Shown here: piece by piece, positions 8,429-16,991 of the stretch | How positions within the stretch are numbered: position 1 is the first letter of the stretch | How the letters are laid out: every line of letters begins with the position of its first letter | Made by a program: the position numbers and the translations under genes | Assembly: GCA_051649305.1 (NCBI GenBank) | Contig: JBOFGV010000096.1 | Location: 1-64,000, forward strand | Direction: 5' to 3' | Origin: JADCCX01 sp051649305 | Lineage (GTDB): Bacteria; Pseudomonadota; Alphaproteobacteria; Rhizobiales; Beijerinckiaceae | Length of the DNA: 64,000 nucleotides | Notes under the pieces: generated by a model | Seen by the model: the letters and a program-made list of their open reading frames with translations, nothing else | Database searches by the model: none | What the model was told of the DNA's origin: nothing

Positions 8429-9166
8429 TTACCCGAGAAGTATTCCGCGTGCTTCAATCGCCACAGCGGCAGATGCTATGTCACCAGCAACAGCCGCACG
8501 TGCCCGCTCCGGGTCACGCACCTGCAACGCAGCCACAAGTTCGCCGTGCCAGGATTTTGCTGCACCTTCGCGCAGGCGCGTGGGTGAGCCGCGCAGATCG
8601 AGATTGAGCACTGGCCCGATCTGCAGCCACAACCGTTCAATAATCTGCATCAGCACCGGCATATCGGCAGCGCCATAAACGCTGAAATGCAAATCCTTGT
8701 TCAACGCCACGGCGAGTGCAAGGTCCGGTTTCTTCTTTTCGCTTTCGCGCCGGAAGGCGGCGTCATATCCGGCAATGTTCTCCAGCGCTGCCTTGTCGGC
8801 CTTGAGGGCCGCTTCCGCCGCTGCATAGCCTTCCACCACGATCCGCACGCGGGTGATTTCGCGAAAATGCCCAAGGGTCATCACCGGAACCCGAACTGTC
8901 CTGTTGGGTAACACCTCCAGCGCATGCTCTGCCACCAGACGGTTGACCGCCTCACGGGCCGGCATCATGCTGACCCCCAGAGCCAGCGCCACGGCACGCA
9001 GAGACAGCTTCTCGCCGGGTGCCAGACGCCCGCCAATCAGCAATTGCCTGAGATGTGCATCGACCTTGTCACCCAGTGTCTGGGTGCGTTCGATAGGTCC
9101 GAGAGCGTTGAGAGCCGCAACCACTTTTTTTCCTTCTGTCGGACTTGCCAGAGACAAGATTTTCAA
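8429..9166 (-). CDS. GntR family transcriptional regulator
   Basis: A 245-residue FCD-type GntR protein. The winged HTH is at about residues 30-95 (HLRQLLIGGRLAPGEKL, then VALALGVSMMPAREAVNRL), with an all-helical C-terminal ligand domain. The only start giving the full domain is TTG at 9166, with no clear ribosome site, so the first residues are uncertain. It is divergent from the Liv-type transporter operon, and the palindromic operator candidate at 9176-9194 sits between them. Probably a repressor of both transcription units. Confidence 0.82.
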   Translation of the reverse strand: MKILSLASPTEGKKVVAALNALGPIERTQTLGDKVDAHLRQLLIGGRLAPGEKLSLRAVALALGVSMMPAREAVNRLVAEHALEVLPNRTVRVPVMTLGHFREITRVRIVVEGYAAAEAALKADKAALENIAGYDAAFRRESEKKKPDLALAVALNKDLHFSVYGAADMPVLMQIIERLWLQIGPVLNLDLRGSPTRLREGAAKSWHGELVAALQVRDPERARAAVAGDIASAAVAIEARGILLG

Positions 9167-9175
9167 TCACGATAA

Positions 9176-9194
9176 CTGTGATCACAGATCACAG
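9176..9194. promoter_or_regulatory. Candidate GntR operator
   Basis: A perfect 12-base palindrome CTGTGATCACAG at 9176-9187, followed by a direct repeat of its right half (GATCACAG at 9180-9187 and 9187-9194). It sits in the 99-base gap between the divergent GntR gene and the binding-protein gene, the expected place for a shared operator. Confidence 0.5.
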
Positions 9195-9265
9195 TCTTGG
9201 GCAAGGTCTTCCTAGCAGGACACGCCCGAATAAAAACGAAGCGTGATCAACAGGGAGAGAGACCG

Positions 9266-10516
9266 ATGACATTGCTGACAGGCGGCCAATCGCGCCGCAC
9301 ATTGCTTAAAGGTGCAGGCGCTGCGGCGCTGGTTACAGGATTTCCGGCCATCAGTCTGGGGCAGGCCGATGCTATCCGCTTTGGCCATTTGACCCCGCGC
9401 ACAGGATTTCTGGGTCCGCTGGGTGAGTTTGCCGTTATGGCAGCTGATATGGCTGTCGAGGAGATCAACGCCGCTGGCGGCCTGATGGGCCGCAAACTCG
9501 AAATCCTGAAAGAGGATTCGGTCAACCCGCAAACAGCCTCGACCAAGGCGGAGCGCATGATCGAGCGCGACAAGGTGACCTGCATTGTCGGGGAAATTTC
9601 CTCGGCCTCCTGCCTTGCCATTGCGCAGGTGGCGCAGCGCACACGCAACCTCTTTGTCAACACCGGCGGCAACTCCGATGCGCTGCGTGGTTCCAACTGC
9701 AACAAGTTCATGTTCCATGTGGAAAGCCAGAACTCGATGTATGTAAAAACCTGCGGTCGCTCGCTGATGGCGCAGGGCCTCGTGAAGGGCAAGAGATGGT
9801 TCTCGCTGACAGCTGACTATGCCTTCGGTCATGATCTCCTGAAAGTGGCCAAGCGCTTCATGGAGAGCAACGGGGGACAGTTTGCCGCTGACAAATTGAT
9901 CCCGACGGATGCCACGGACTTCTCTGCCATCCTGCTGGAAATCCGCGCAGCCAAGCCAGATCTGGTCATCTCGAATCTCGCCGGCAACCAGATCACCAAC
10001 TTCCTCAAGCAATATTCGGAATTTGGCCTGACCTTCCCGATTGCAGGCTTTGGTTTTGATACAGCGCTTGCATGGGCCGCTGGCAAGGAAAACTTCGGCG
10101 GCACCTGGCCGGTGGTCTGGCACCATCTGCTTGATACACCGGGCACCAAGAAGTTCGTTGCGGACTTCACCAAGAAGTTCGGCAAGCCACCGGAAAATCA
10201 GGCATGGGGCGATTACATGGCCGTCAAGATTCTCGCGCAGGCAATGGGAGAGATCAAATCAACCGAAGCTGTGAAGGTCATCGAGCATCTGGAGAAGGGT
10301 GCGAAGTTCGATCTTCTCAAGACGCGTCCGGGCTATTTCCGGGCCTATGACCATCAGTTGATGCACGAGATGTACACCGTCACAGCGCTGCCCGCAGCAC
10401 AGGCCAAGAACCAGTACGACATCTTCTCGTCATCAGGGTCTGTTCCCGGCCCCGGCGAAGATCTCGAGGTCATTGCAGCCACCAAGGAAGAAAACGTCTG
10501 CGTGTTCCCGGCGTGA
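9266..10516 (+). CDS. Branched-chain-type ABC transporter, periplasmic binding protein
   Basis: A 416-residue family 6 (LivJ-like) binding protein. It has a twin-arginine-like signal peptide (SRRTLLKGAGAAALV) ending near the SLGQA segment. The mature protein starts with IRFGHLTPRTGFLGPLG and has the MAVEEINAAGGLMGRKLE block typical of LivJ/AmiC-like binders. The ATG at 9266 follows AGGGAGAGA. It is the first gene of a Liv-type operon with separate LivH and fused LivM-LivG-LivF. The ligand is unknown; the downstream dehydrogenase and BKACE genes suggest a hydroxy or keto acid, not a branched-chain amino acid. Confidence 0.88.
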   Translation: MTLLTGGQSRRTLLKGAGAAALVTGFPAISLGQADAIRFGHLTPRTGFLGPLGEFAVMAADMAVEEINAAGGLMGRKLEILKEDSVNPQTASTKAERMIERDKVTCIVGEISSASCLAIAQVAQRTRNLFVNTGGNSDALRGSNCNKFMFHVESQNSMYVKTCGRSLMAQGLVKGKRWFSLTADYAFGHDLLKVAKRFMESNGGQFAADKLIPTDATDFSAILLEIRAAKPDLVISNLAGNQITNFLKQYSEFGLTFPIAGFGFDTALAWAAGKENFGGTWPVVWHHLLDTPGTKKFVADFTKKFGKPPENQAWGDYMAVKILAQAMGEIKSTEAVKVIEHLEKGAKFDLLKTRPGYFRAYDHQLMHEMYTVTALPAAQAKNQYDIFSSSGSVPGPGEDLEVIAATKEENVCVFPA

Positions 10517-10518
10517 GT

Positions 10519-10681
10519 CAGGTTCTATTCTTCCTTCTCCCCTTGCGGGAGAAGGTGGCCCGCGAGGCGGGCCGGATGAGGGAAATGGCGCAAGCCATCC
10601 CCCGCTTCGGCTTGCACGACGCTTGCAGGCTCGCTTCGCGATACCCCTCATAAGACCTTCCCCCGCAAGGCGGGAAGGAAA
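10519..10681. repeat. Interspersed palindromic repeat cluster
   Basis: The 174-base gap between the binding-protein gene and livH contains no gene. It holds three hairpins: CTTCTCCCC-TTGC-GGGAGAAG, GGCCCGC-GAG-GCGGGCC, and CCTTCCCCCGCAAGGCGGGAAGG. The last resembles the hairpin at 27-47. Such repeats are typical of alphaproteobacterial intergenic repeats and may stabilise the upstream mRNA or lower expression of the permease genes. Confidence 0.65.
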
Positions 10682-10690
10682 GAATGTGAA

Positions 10691-11566
10691 ATGTCGACAC
10701 TCATCCTGCAACAGATACTCAACGGCCTGCTTGACGGGGTGTATTATCTCCTGATCGCACTGGGCCTTTCGCTGATCTTCTCGCTTGGCGGGATCGTCAA
10801 TCTTGCGCATGGCGCATTTTATGCCATCGGCGCCTACCTTGCTGTTGTCCTCACACCGCACATCGGGTTTGGTGGCGCGCTGGTCATGTCACCGGTGCTG
10901 GTGGGATTGCTGGGCATTCTGATGGAACGTTATCTGTTCCAGCGCTTCTACCGATCCGATCCGATCCTGTCGCTGCTGCTGACCTTCGGTCTGGCGATGG
11001 TGGCAGAGCAGGCGTTGCGCATGATTTTTGGCGCGCCACCACGATCATACTCGATGCCGTCTTTCCTGCGTGGACAGGTGTTCATCGGCGACTTCATCTA
11101 TTCCTATTACCGCACCGTACTGCTGGGTGTTGCCATCCTGTGTGTGGCGGGTCTGTGGCTGCTGCTGCAGCGCACCGCCTTCGGCCGTGTGGTGCGGGCC
11201 GGTGTGCAAAACCCTGATATGGTGGGCGCGCTTGGCATATCGCTGCGCCCCTACATGACAACTGTTGCGGGTCTCGGCATTGGTCTGGCAGGCCTCGCCG
11301 GTGTTCTGCTGGCTCCCATCTACACGGTCCATCCGGCCATGGGAGCCGAGATCATCACGCCCGCTTTTGTGGTTGTGGTGATTGGCGGGCTTGGCTCTTT
11401 CTGGGGCGTGGTGGTGGCTGCGCTGCTCGTCGGGTTCGTCAAGGGTGCTGTGACAGCGGCAGGCTTTCCGCAATTTTCCACGGCAGCGATTTACCTCATG
11501 ATGCTGGTTGTTCTGCTGGTGAGGCCAAGGGGCCTCTTTGGCGAACGCATCCAGAGGTTTGAGTGA
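10691..11566 (+). CDS. Branched-chain amino acid ABC transporter permease LivH-like
   Basis: A 291-residue inner-membrane permease with about eight hydrophobic segments. The family pattern LIFSLGGIVNLAHGAFYAIGAY near residues 32-53 and the late GLGSFWGVVVAALLVGF block are typical of LivH. The ATG at 10691 follows GGAAGGAAAG from the adjacent repeat. Its TGA overlaps the GTG start of the next gene, indicating translational coupling. It pairs with the LivM part of the fusion protein. Confidence 0.9.
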   Translation: MSTLILQQILNGLLDGVYYLLIALGLSLIFSLGGIVNLAHGAFYAIGAYLAVVLTPHIGFGGALVMSPVLVGLLGILMERYLFQRFYRSDPILSLLLTFGLAMVAEQALRMIFGAPPRSYSMPSFLRGQVFIGDFIYSYYRTVLLGVAILCVAGLWLLLQRTAFGRVVRAGVQNPDMVGALGISLRPYMTTVAGLGIGLAGLAGVLLAPIYTVHPAMGAEIITPAFVVVVIGGLGSFWGVVVAALLVGFVKGAVTAAGFPQFSTAAIYLMMLVVLLVRPRGLFGERIQRFE

Positions 11567-14106
11567 GCATCATGCTGAAGGATAAGCTTCCCCTCATTGT
11601 GGCTGCGGTGGCGCTGGCGTCATTGCCGGTCATCATGCCAGCCATCGGCCTTGGCATCACCTCGGCAACCGAGGTGGTCATCTTCGCCATCACCTGCATG
11701 GCGCTCAACATTCTGGTGGGCTACACCGGCCTTGTGTCCTTTGGTCATGGCGCATGGTTTGGTCTGGCCGCCTATGCCGCCGCGCTGTTGCAGCGCAATG
11801 TCTTTCCCGGCTCCTTTGTCTGGCCCACCCTGCTGGCGCTTCTGATTGTCGCCATCATTTCGCTTGCCTTCGGTGCCTTGATCCTGCGGCGGCGCGGCGT
11901 CTATTTCTCGCTTTTGACCCTTGCGCTCTGTGCCATGCTTTATGTCATAGCCTTTCGCTGGACGGCGGTCACGGGCGGCGAGGATGGCCTTGGCGGCATC
12001 ACCCGGCCAGTGTTCTTCGGCGTCAGTTTTGATACCGCCATGCCCTATTACACGCTGGTGGCAGCCCTCGCGTTTGGCGTGGTGCTGGTGCTCTGGCGCT
12101 TCCACAATTCACCCGCAGGCACTGTGCTTGTGGCCATCCGCGAGAACGAACAGCGTGCCAAATTTCTGGGCTATGCAACCGAGCGCTACAAGTTGCTGGC
12201 CTTCACTTTGTCGGCAACAATAGCTGGCCTTGGCGGCGTGTTGCTGCTGTTCAACAACCGGCTCACTTCGGCAGAACCCATCTCGGTTGCCTTTTCAGGC
12301 GAGCTGCTGGCCATGGTTGTCATCGGCGGCATGCGGTCATTTCTCGGGCCAGCGCTGGGTGCGTTGTTCTTCGTTATCTTCCGGGATTATCTCTCCAGCA
12401 TCCAGTCCTATCCCTGGATATCGGCGAACTGGCTTTTGTTCTTTGGCCTGCTGTTTGTAGGCTTCATCATCTTCTCGCCAACAGGCCTTGTCGGCGTGGC
12501 TGAACGGTTGTTGCAACCATTCCGGAAGGTTGTGCTGGAAGACGCCGCGATGAGCCAGCGCAAGGCGGGTGCCGTGGAGCTTCCGGCCTTTCTGAAACCC
12601 GCTATGCACGGCGATGGTCCCGTGCTTGTGGTGAAGGACATTGCCAGAGCCTTCGGCGGAATCAAGGCAGTGCGCGGCGTTGACCTTAATGTGCATGACC
12701 GCAGCCTGCATGCCCTGATTGGCCCCAATGGTGCAGGCAAGACAACCGCCTTCAACCTGATATCCGGCCTGTTTGCGCCCGACAGTGGCAGCGTTGTGCT
12801 TGCCGGAAAACCGGTTCATGGCCTGAACCCTGATGCCATCACGCGGGCAGGGGTTGGTCGTGCTTTCCAGATCACCAATCTCTTTCCCGCACTCACGGTG
12901 CAGGAAAATGTCCGCCTCGCCATTCAAGCCTGGAAGCCAGAGCGGTTTCATGTCTGGCGCACAGCCGCCAGTCTCGGCGAAGTCAACGAGCAGACAGCGG
13001 AGCTCATCCGCACCATGGGCCTTGCGGGCATTGAGAAAGCCGAGGCAGGCTCCCTGAGCTACGGCGGCCAACGCCTGCTCGATATGTCTCTCGCCCTTGC
13101 AACAAGACCGCGCCTTCTGATGCTCGATGAGCCACTGGCGGGACTTGCCGCAGCCGAGCGCGCTCGCGTGGGGGATCTCATCAAATCGATCTCAAAGGAC
13201 TTGCCGGTGCTGCTCGTGGAGCATGACATCGACCGGGTGTTCCAGATCGCTGACCGGGTGACCGTGATGAACGATGGTCTTGTGCTGGTTGATGGCACTG
13301 TGGAGGATGCGCGCAACTCGCCCCGTGTGCAGGAGGTTTATCTCGGCTCCGGCACCCACACGATTGCGGACAAGCCACGCATGAGTGCGGCCACATCCGA
13401 GTCGCTTTTGACCCTGACCAACGTCAACACATTTTATGGAAAATCCCATATCCTCAATGACGTCAATCTCGATATCCGCAAGGGCGAGATTATCGCGCTT
13501 CTGGGCCGCAACGGTGCAGGTAAATCCACCTTGCTGAAGACAATCACCGGCATTGCACCACCGGCATCAGGGTCTGTTCGCCTGGGACAGGATGAGCTGG
13601 CGGGTCTGCCTTCGGCTGCCATTGCGCGGTTGGGTGTCGGCTATGTGCCGCAGGGCAGGGCACTTTTCGCGGGCATGTCCGTCAAGGACAATCTGGAGCT
13701 TGGGCGTCTGAAACGCCTGACGGGGGCAGGCGTGCACTGGGACGAAGACAAGGTCTTCAGCTTCTTCCCGCGCATCCGCGAGCGATTGTCATCTCCCGCC
13801 GATTATCTCTCGGGTGGGGAACAGCAGATGGTGGCGGTCGCGCGTGCGCTGTCAGGAGACACGCGCGTGCTTCTGCTGGATGAACCCTTCGAGGGTCTTG
13901 CGCCTGCCATCGTCGAAGTGCTCTTCGAGGCCTTCGACAAACTGCGCCACGAGGTGGCGATCATCATTGTTGACCATCATCTTGATCTGGCGCTGGCATT
14001 GGCAGACCGTGCCTTTGTGCTGGAACGCGGACAGGTGGTGCATACCGGCCCAACCAAGGCCCTGCGGGATGATATCGAACTCAGACGAAAGGTGCTGTGG
14101 CTGTGA
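11563..14106 (+). CDS. Fused LivM permease, LivG ATPase and LivF ATPase
   Basis: A single 847-residue frame carrying three normally separate subunits. Residues 1-330 are a LivM permease (LVGYTGLVSFGHGAWFG, later LLFVGFIIFSPTGLVGV). About 345-590 is LivG (Walker A GPNGAGKTT, signature LSYGGQ, LMLDEPLAG). About 610-847 is LivF (Walker A GRNGAGKST, signature LSGGEQ, LLLDEPFEG). No stop or shift interrupts it, and linkers of about 15-20 residues separate the parts. The start is GTG at 11563 overlapping the livH stop, or ATG at 11572. Such fusions occur in some Alphaproteobacteria but are uncommon. Confidence 0.9.
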   Translation: MSIMLKDKLPLIVAAVALASLPVIMPAIGLGITSATEVVIFAITCMALNILVGYTGLVSFGHGAWFGLAAYAAALLQRNVFPGSFVWPTLLALLIVAIISLAFGALILRRRGVYFSLLTLALCAMLYVIAFRWTAVTGGEDGLGGITRPVFFGVSFDTAMPYYTLVAALAFGVVLVLWRFHNSPAGTVLVAIRENEQRAKFLGYATERYKLLAFTLSATIAGLGGVLLLFNNRLTSAEPISVAFSGELLAMVVIGGMRSFLGPALGALFFVIFRDYLSSIQSYPWISANWLLFFGLLFVGFIIFSPTGLVGVAERLLQPFRKVVLEDAAMSQRKAGAVELPAFLKPAMHGDGPVLVVKDIARAFGGIKAVRGVDLNVHDRSLHALIGPNGAGKTTAFNLISGLFAPDSGSVVLAGKPVHGLNPDAITRAGVGRAFQITNLFPALTVQENVRLAIQAWKPERFHVWRTAASLGEVNEQTAELIRTMGLAGIEKAEAGSLSYGGQRLLDMSLALATRPRLLMLDEPLAGLAAAERARVGDLIKSISKDLPVLLVEHDIDRVFQIADRVTVMNDGLVLVDGTVEDARNSPRVQEVYLGSGTHTIADKPRMSAATSESLLTLTNVNTFYGKSHILNDVNLDIRKGEIIALLGRNGAGKSTLLKTITGIAPPASGSVRLGQDELAGLPSAAIARLGVGYVPQGRALFAGMSVKDNLELGRLKRLTGAGVHWDEDKVFSFFPRIRERLSSPADYLSGGEQQMVAVARALSGDTRVLLLDEPFEGLAPAIVEVLFEAFDKLRHEVAIIIVDHHLDLALALADRAFVLERGQVVHTGPTKALRDDIELRRKVLWL

Positions 14107-15041
14107 CGACAAACAGAACGATGGCAGTTGTAGGTGCGGGGTTGATTGGCCGCGCATGGGCCGCCATTTTTGCCCGCGCCGGCTGGCAGGTCCGGCTGTA
14201 TGATCCGGTGGCGGGCCAGGCAGCACGCTGTCATGCGCTTTGTGCAGATGCGCTTGCACAATTGGCAAGGCATGGTTTGGCGAGCGATCCCGCTGCCGCG
14301 CTTGCCCGCATCCGGGTTGCCTCCACCTTGGCTGATGGGCTGGACGGCGTCTCTTTCGTGCAGGAAAACGGGCCGGAAAAGCTGGATCTGAAAATCGATA
14401 TCTACGGAGAGCTTGACCGATTGGCACCGGCTGATGCCATTTTAGCCAGTTCAACCTCCGCCATCGTTGCCTCGAAGTTCACGGAAGCGCTTGCCGGGCG
14501 GCATCGTTGCCTCGTGGCACACCCGGTCAACCCGCCGCATCTGGTGCCGGTGGTTGAACTCTGCGGCGCGCCATGGACAGCGCCTGATGTCATCAGCCGT
14601 GCGCGGGCAATCTATGAAGAGATTGGTCAGGTGCCGATCATCGTGAAGAAGGAAGTCGAAGGTTTTATCCTCAACCGCCTGCAGGGAGCATTGCTGACGG
14701 AATCCATGCGGCTTGTGGGAGAGGGCTATGTCTCACCGCAGGATCTTGATCACGTCGTCAAGAATGGCCTTGGTCTGCGCTGGTCTTTTCTCGGACCCTT
14801 CGAGACAATCGAGCTCAATGCGCCGGGCGGCATTCCCGATTACATCGCACGCTATTCAGCTTTTTATCAGCGTCTGGCTGATGATCCTGCACCATCATCC
14901 GCCTGGCAGGGGGAGGGGGCCAAACGCGTGGCGGAGGAATGGGGCCGTACGCCCGATGCTGCCGAAGTGCAGGAGCGTTCAAGGCAACGGGATGAACGCC
15001 TTGCTGCCCTGCAGGCGCACAAGAAATCTCAGGAAAGTTGA
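14097..15041 (+). CDS. 3-hydroxyacid dehydrogenase (L-carnitine/L-gulonate/3-hydroxyacyl-CoA dehydrogenase family)
   Basis: A 314-residue NAD-dependent dehydrogenase. The N-terminal Rossmann motif is VVGAGLIGRAWAAIFARAG, the NAD domain ends near SSTSAIVASKF, the catalytic histidine is in HPVNPPHLVPVVE, and the C-terminal helical domain starts at EVEGFILNRLQGALLTE. This matches the lambda-crystallin/L-carnitine dehydrogenase branch more than fatty-acid FadB. The GTG at 14097 overlaps the transporter gene by 10; an ATG at 14121 is an alternative. Followed 9 bases later by a BKACE gene, it probably makes the keto acid that enzyme cleaves. Confidence 0.83.
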   Translation: MAVTTNRTMAVVGAGLIGRAWAAIFARAGWQVRLYDPVAGQAARCHALCADALAQLARHGLASDPAAALARIRVASTLADGLDGVSFVQENGPEKLDLKIDIYGELDRLAPADAILASSTSAIVASKFTEALAGRHRCLVAHPVNPPHLVPVVELCGAPWTAPDVISRARAIYEEIGQVPIIVKKEVEGFILNRLQGALLTESMRLVGEGYVSPQDLDHVVKNGLGLRWSFLGPFETIELNAPGGIPDYIARYSAFYQRLADDPAPSSAWQGEGAKRVAEEWGRTPDAAEVQERSRQRDERLAALQAHKKSQES

Positions 15042-15050
15042 GGATATCCA

Positions 15051-15977
15051 ATGGCCCGCAAAGTCATGATCACCTGCGCTGTAACAGGCGCGATCCACAC
15101 ACCCTCCATGTCTCCCTATCTGCCGATCACTGCACAGGAGATTGCCGAGGCTGCCATAGGCGCTGCGGAAGCCGGAGCGGCCCTCGTGCATGTCCACGCG
15201 CGTGATCCTGTCACCGGCAAACCAGACCAATCGCCCGAAGCCTTTGAGCCAATCCTGCGGGTCATCAAACAGCGCACCAACGCGGTCATCAACATCACCA
15301 CTGGTGGCGCACCTACCATGCTGGTCGAGGAGCGGTTGCGTCCCTGTGCTGTCTTCAAGCCAGAGGTAGCCTCGCTCAACATGGGTTCGATGAACTTTGG
15401 TCTTTATCCTATGCTCGGGCGATTCAAGGACTTCAAGCACGACTGGGAAAAGCCGTACCTCGAAGGGTCGCATGACCGCATCTTCAAAAACACGTTCACA
15501 GACATCGAAAACATCCTGAGAACCTGCGCGGACAACGGCACCCGCTTTGAAATCGAGTGCTATGATATCGGCCATCTTTATACGCTGGCACACTTTGTTG
15601 AGCGCGGCCTCGTCAAGCCGCCGTTCTTTGTGCAGTCAGTCTTTGGCATTCTGGGTGGTATCGGCCCGCACCCGGAAGACGTGATCCACATGAAGCGCAC
15701 GGCGGACCGTTTGTTCGGCAAGGACTATCAATGGTCCGTATTGGGGGCAGGGCGCAACCAGTTGCCGATCGCTGCGCAGGCCGCCGCTATGGGTGGCAAT
15801 GTGCGCGTGGGGCTGGAAGACTCGATCTGGCTTGGGGCAGGCAAACTGGCGCAATCCAATGCCGAGCAGGTGACCAAGGTGCGCCAGATCATCGAAGGCC
15901 TCGGCCTAGACATCGCGAGCCCTGATGATGCCCGCGAAATGCTGGCGCTGAAAGGCGGCGACAGGGTGAACTTCTGA
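15051..15977 (+). CDS. Beta-keto acid cleavage enzyme (BKACE, DUF849)
   Basis: A 308-residue zinc enzyme of the BKACE family, which condenses a beta-keto acid with acetyl-CoA to give acetoacetate and a new CoA ester. Family marks are the N-terminal ITCAVTGAIHTP, the zinc-ligand HVHARDP, NITTGGAP near residue 83, and the C-terminal GGNVRVGLEDS. It is paired with the upstream dehydrogenase. In carnitine degradation the same two families work together (CdhA and CdhC), so the pair suggests oxidation and cleavage of a 3-hydroxy acid imported by the Liv-type system. The exact substrate is open. Confidence 0.9.
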   Translation: MARKVMITCAVTGAIHTPSMSPYLPITAQEIAEAAIGAAEAGAALVHVHARDPVTGKPDQSPEAFEPILRVIKQRTNAVINITTGGAPTMLVEERLRPCAVFKPEVASLNMGSMNFGLYPMLGRFKDFKHDWEKPYLEGSHDRIFKNTFTDIENILRTCADNGTRFEIECYDIGHLYTLAHFVERGLVKPPFFVQSVFGILGGIGPHPEDVIHMKRTADRLFGKDYQWSVLGAGRNQLPIAAQAAAMGGNVRVGLEDSIWLGAGKLAQSNAEQVTKVRQIIEGLGLDIASPDDAREMLALKGGDRVNF

Positions 15978-15992
15978 AGTGCTGGAATGGCT

Positions 15993-16907
15993 TCATTCGG
16001 TCAACGCAACTGCCTGCTTGATCCAACTGACAAAGGCCGCGATATCAGGATTGTCACGGTCTTCCCGGCGATAAACAATCCTGTGGGCCAGAGCCGTTAT
16101 GCCACGCCGCCCGAAAGGCATCACGAGATCGCCACGACGCAGGTAGTCATTGGCCTGAAGGGTTGATTCCAGCACGATCCCCAATCCATTGCTGGCTGCT
16201 GTCAGCGCGAGATGCGCGCGATCAAACTGCAAGCCGCGCCGGTTGAGATTGATGCCCGCTGCATAGCGCGCAACCCACTGCTCCCAAGTTGCGACCGAAC
16301 GAATGGAATTGATGAGTGGCGCACGTGCCAGATCCTTCACCTCAGCAAGGCTGTGCTGATGCACGAAAGATGGGCTGGCCAGAGGCACAATCAATTCCTC
16401 GCCCAGCAGGATCGCCTCGCAGTTGTCTGGCACGGGGCGGGCATACTGGATATCAAGCAGGATGCCGTCCTGCCCAAGCTTTGCGGGTTCGTGGCTGGCA
16501 AAGAGTGCAATATCGATATCAGGATTCTGGTTCATGAAACTGCCAAGACGCGGCGTCAGCCAGAGTGTGGCAAAGCTTGGCGAGCAGTGAATGGGCAGGC
16601 GGCGTGCACCCGCACTCGACACCACAAGATTGGTGGCCGAAACCAGCCTGGCAAAACCTTCAGCAATGGCATTGGAATAAGCCAGCGCTTCTTCTGTCGG
16701 CGTAACACTGCGTTTATCCCGCAGGAAAAGGCGCTGCCCAAGGTTCTGCTCCAGCGCGCGCATCTGGTGGCTGATTGCGGACGGCGTGAGGTTCAGCACT
16801 TTTGCTGCCCCGGCAAAACTGCCGTTTTCCATCACGGATTGAAAGGTCAGAAGCCATTGAAGGGGAGGAAGGTCTTTGATCATTGGTGAACACAACTCAG
16901 CATTCAA
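15993..16907 (-). CDS. LysR family transcriptional regulator
   Basis: A 304-residue LysR protein of the GcvA-like group. The N-terminal winged HTH contains LQWLLTFQSVMENGSFAGAA followed by LNLTPSAISHQMRALE, and the C-terminal periplasmic-binding-like effector domain runs from about residue 95. An ATG at 16883 (MIKDLPPL) is an alternative start. It is convergent with the BKACE gene and divergent from the SAF-domain dehydrogenase at 16992, so it more likely controls the TRAP transporter cluster than the Liv cluster. Confidence 0.87.
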   Translation of the reverse strand: MNAELCSPMIKDLPPLQWLLTFQSVMENGSFAGAAKVLNLTPSAISHQMRALEQNLGQRLFLRDKRSVTPTEEALAYSNAIAEGFARLVSATNLVVSSAGARRLPIHCSPSFATLWLTPRLGSFMNQNPDIDIALFASHEPAKLGQDGILLDIQYARPVPDNCEAILLGEELIVPLASPSFVHQHSLAEVKDLARAPLINSIRSVATWEQWVARYAAGINLNRRGLQFDRAHLALTAASNGLGIVLESTLQANDYLRRGDLVMPFGRRGITALAHRIVYRREDRDNPDIAAFVSWIKQAVALTE

Positions 16908-16991
16908 TGCGATTCATTTCACTTTTCACGCATCAAACTCGCGTGTTAGCCTTCGACTTGTCAATGATGCTCATCAGATACAAGGCACACT

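Noticed and set aside
14097..15977. Firm assignment to carnitine degradation
   Set aside because: The cdhB thioesterase and a CaiX-type betaine/carnitine binder are absent, and the importer is Liv-type. Only the enzyme families agree.
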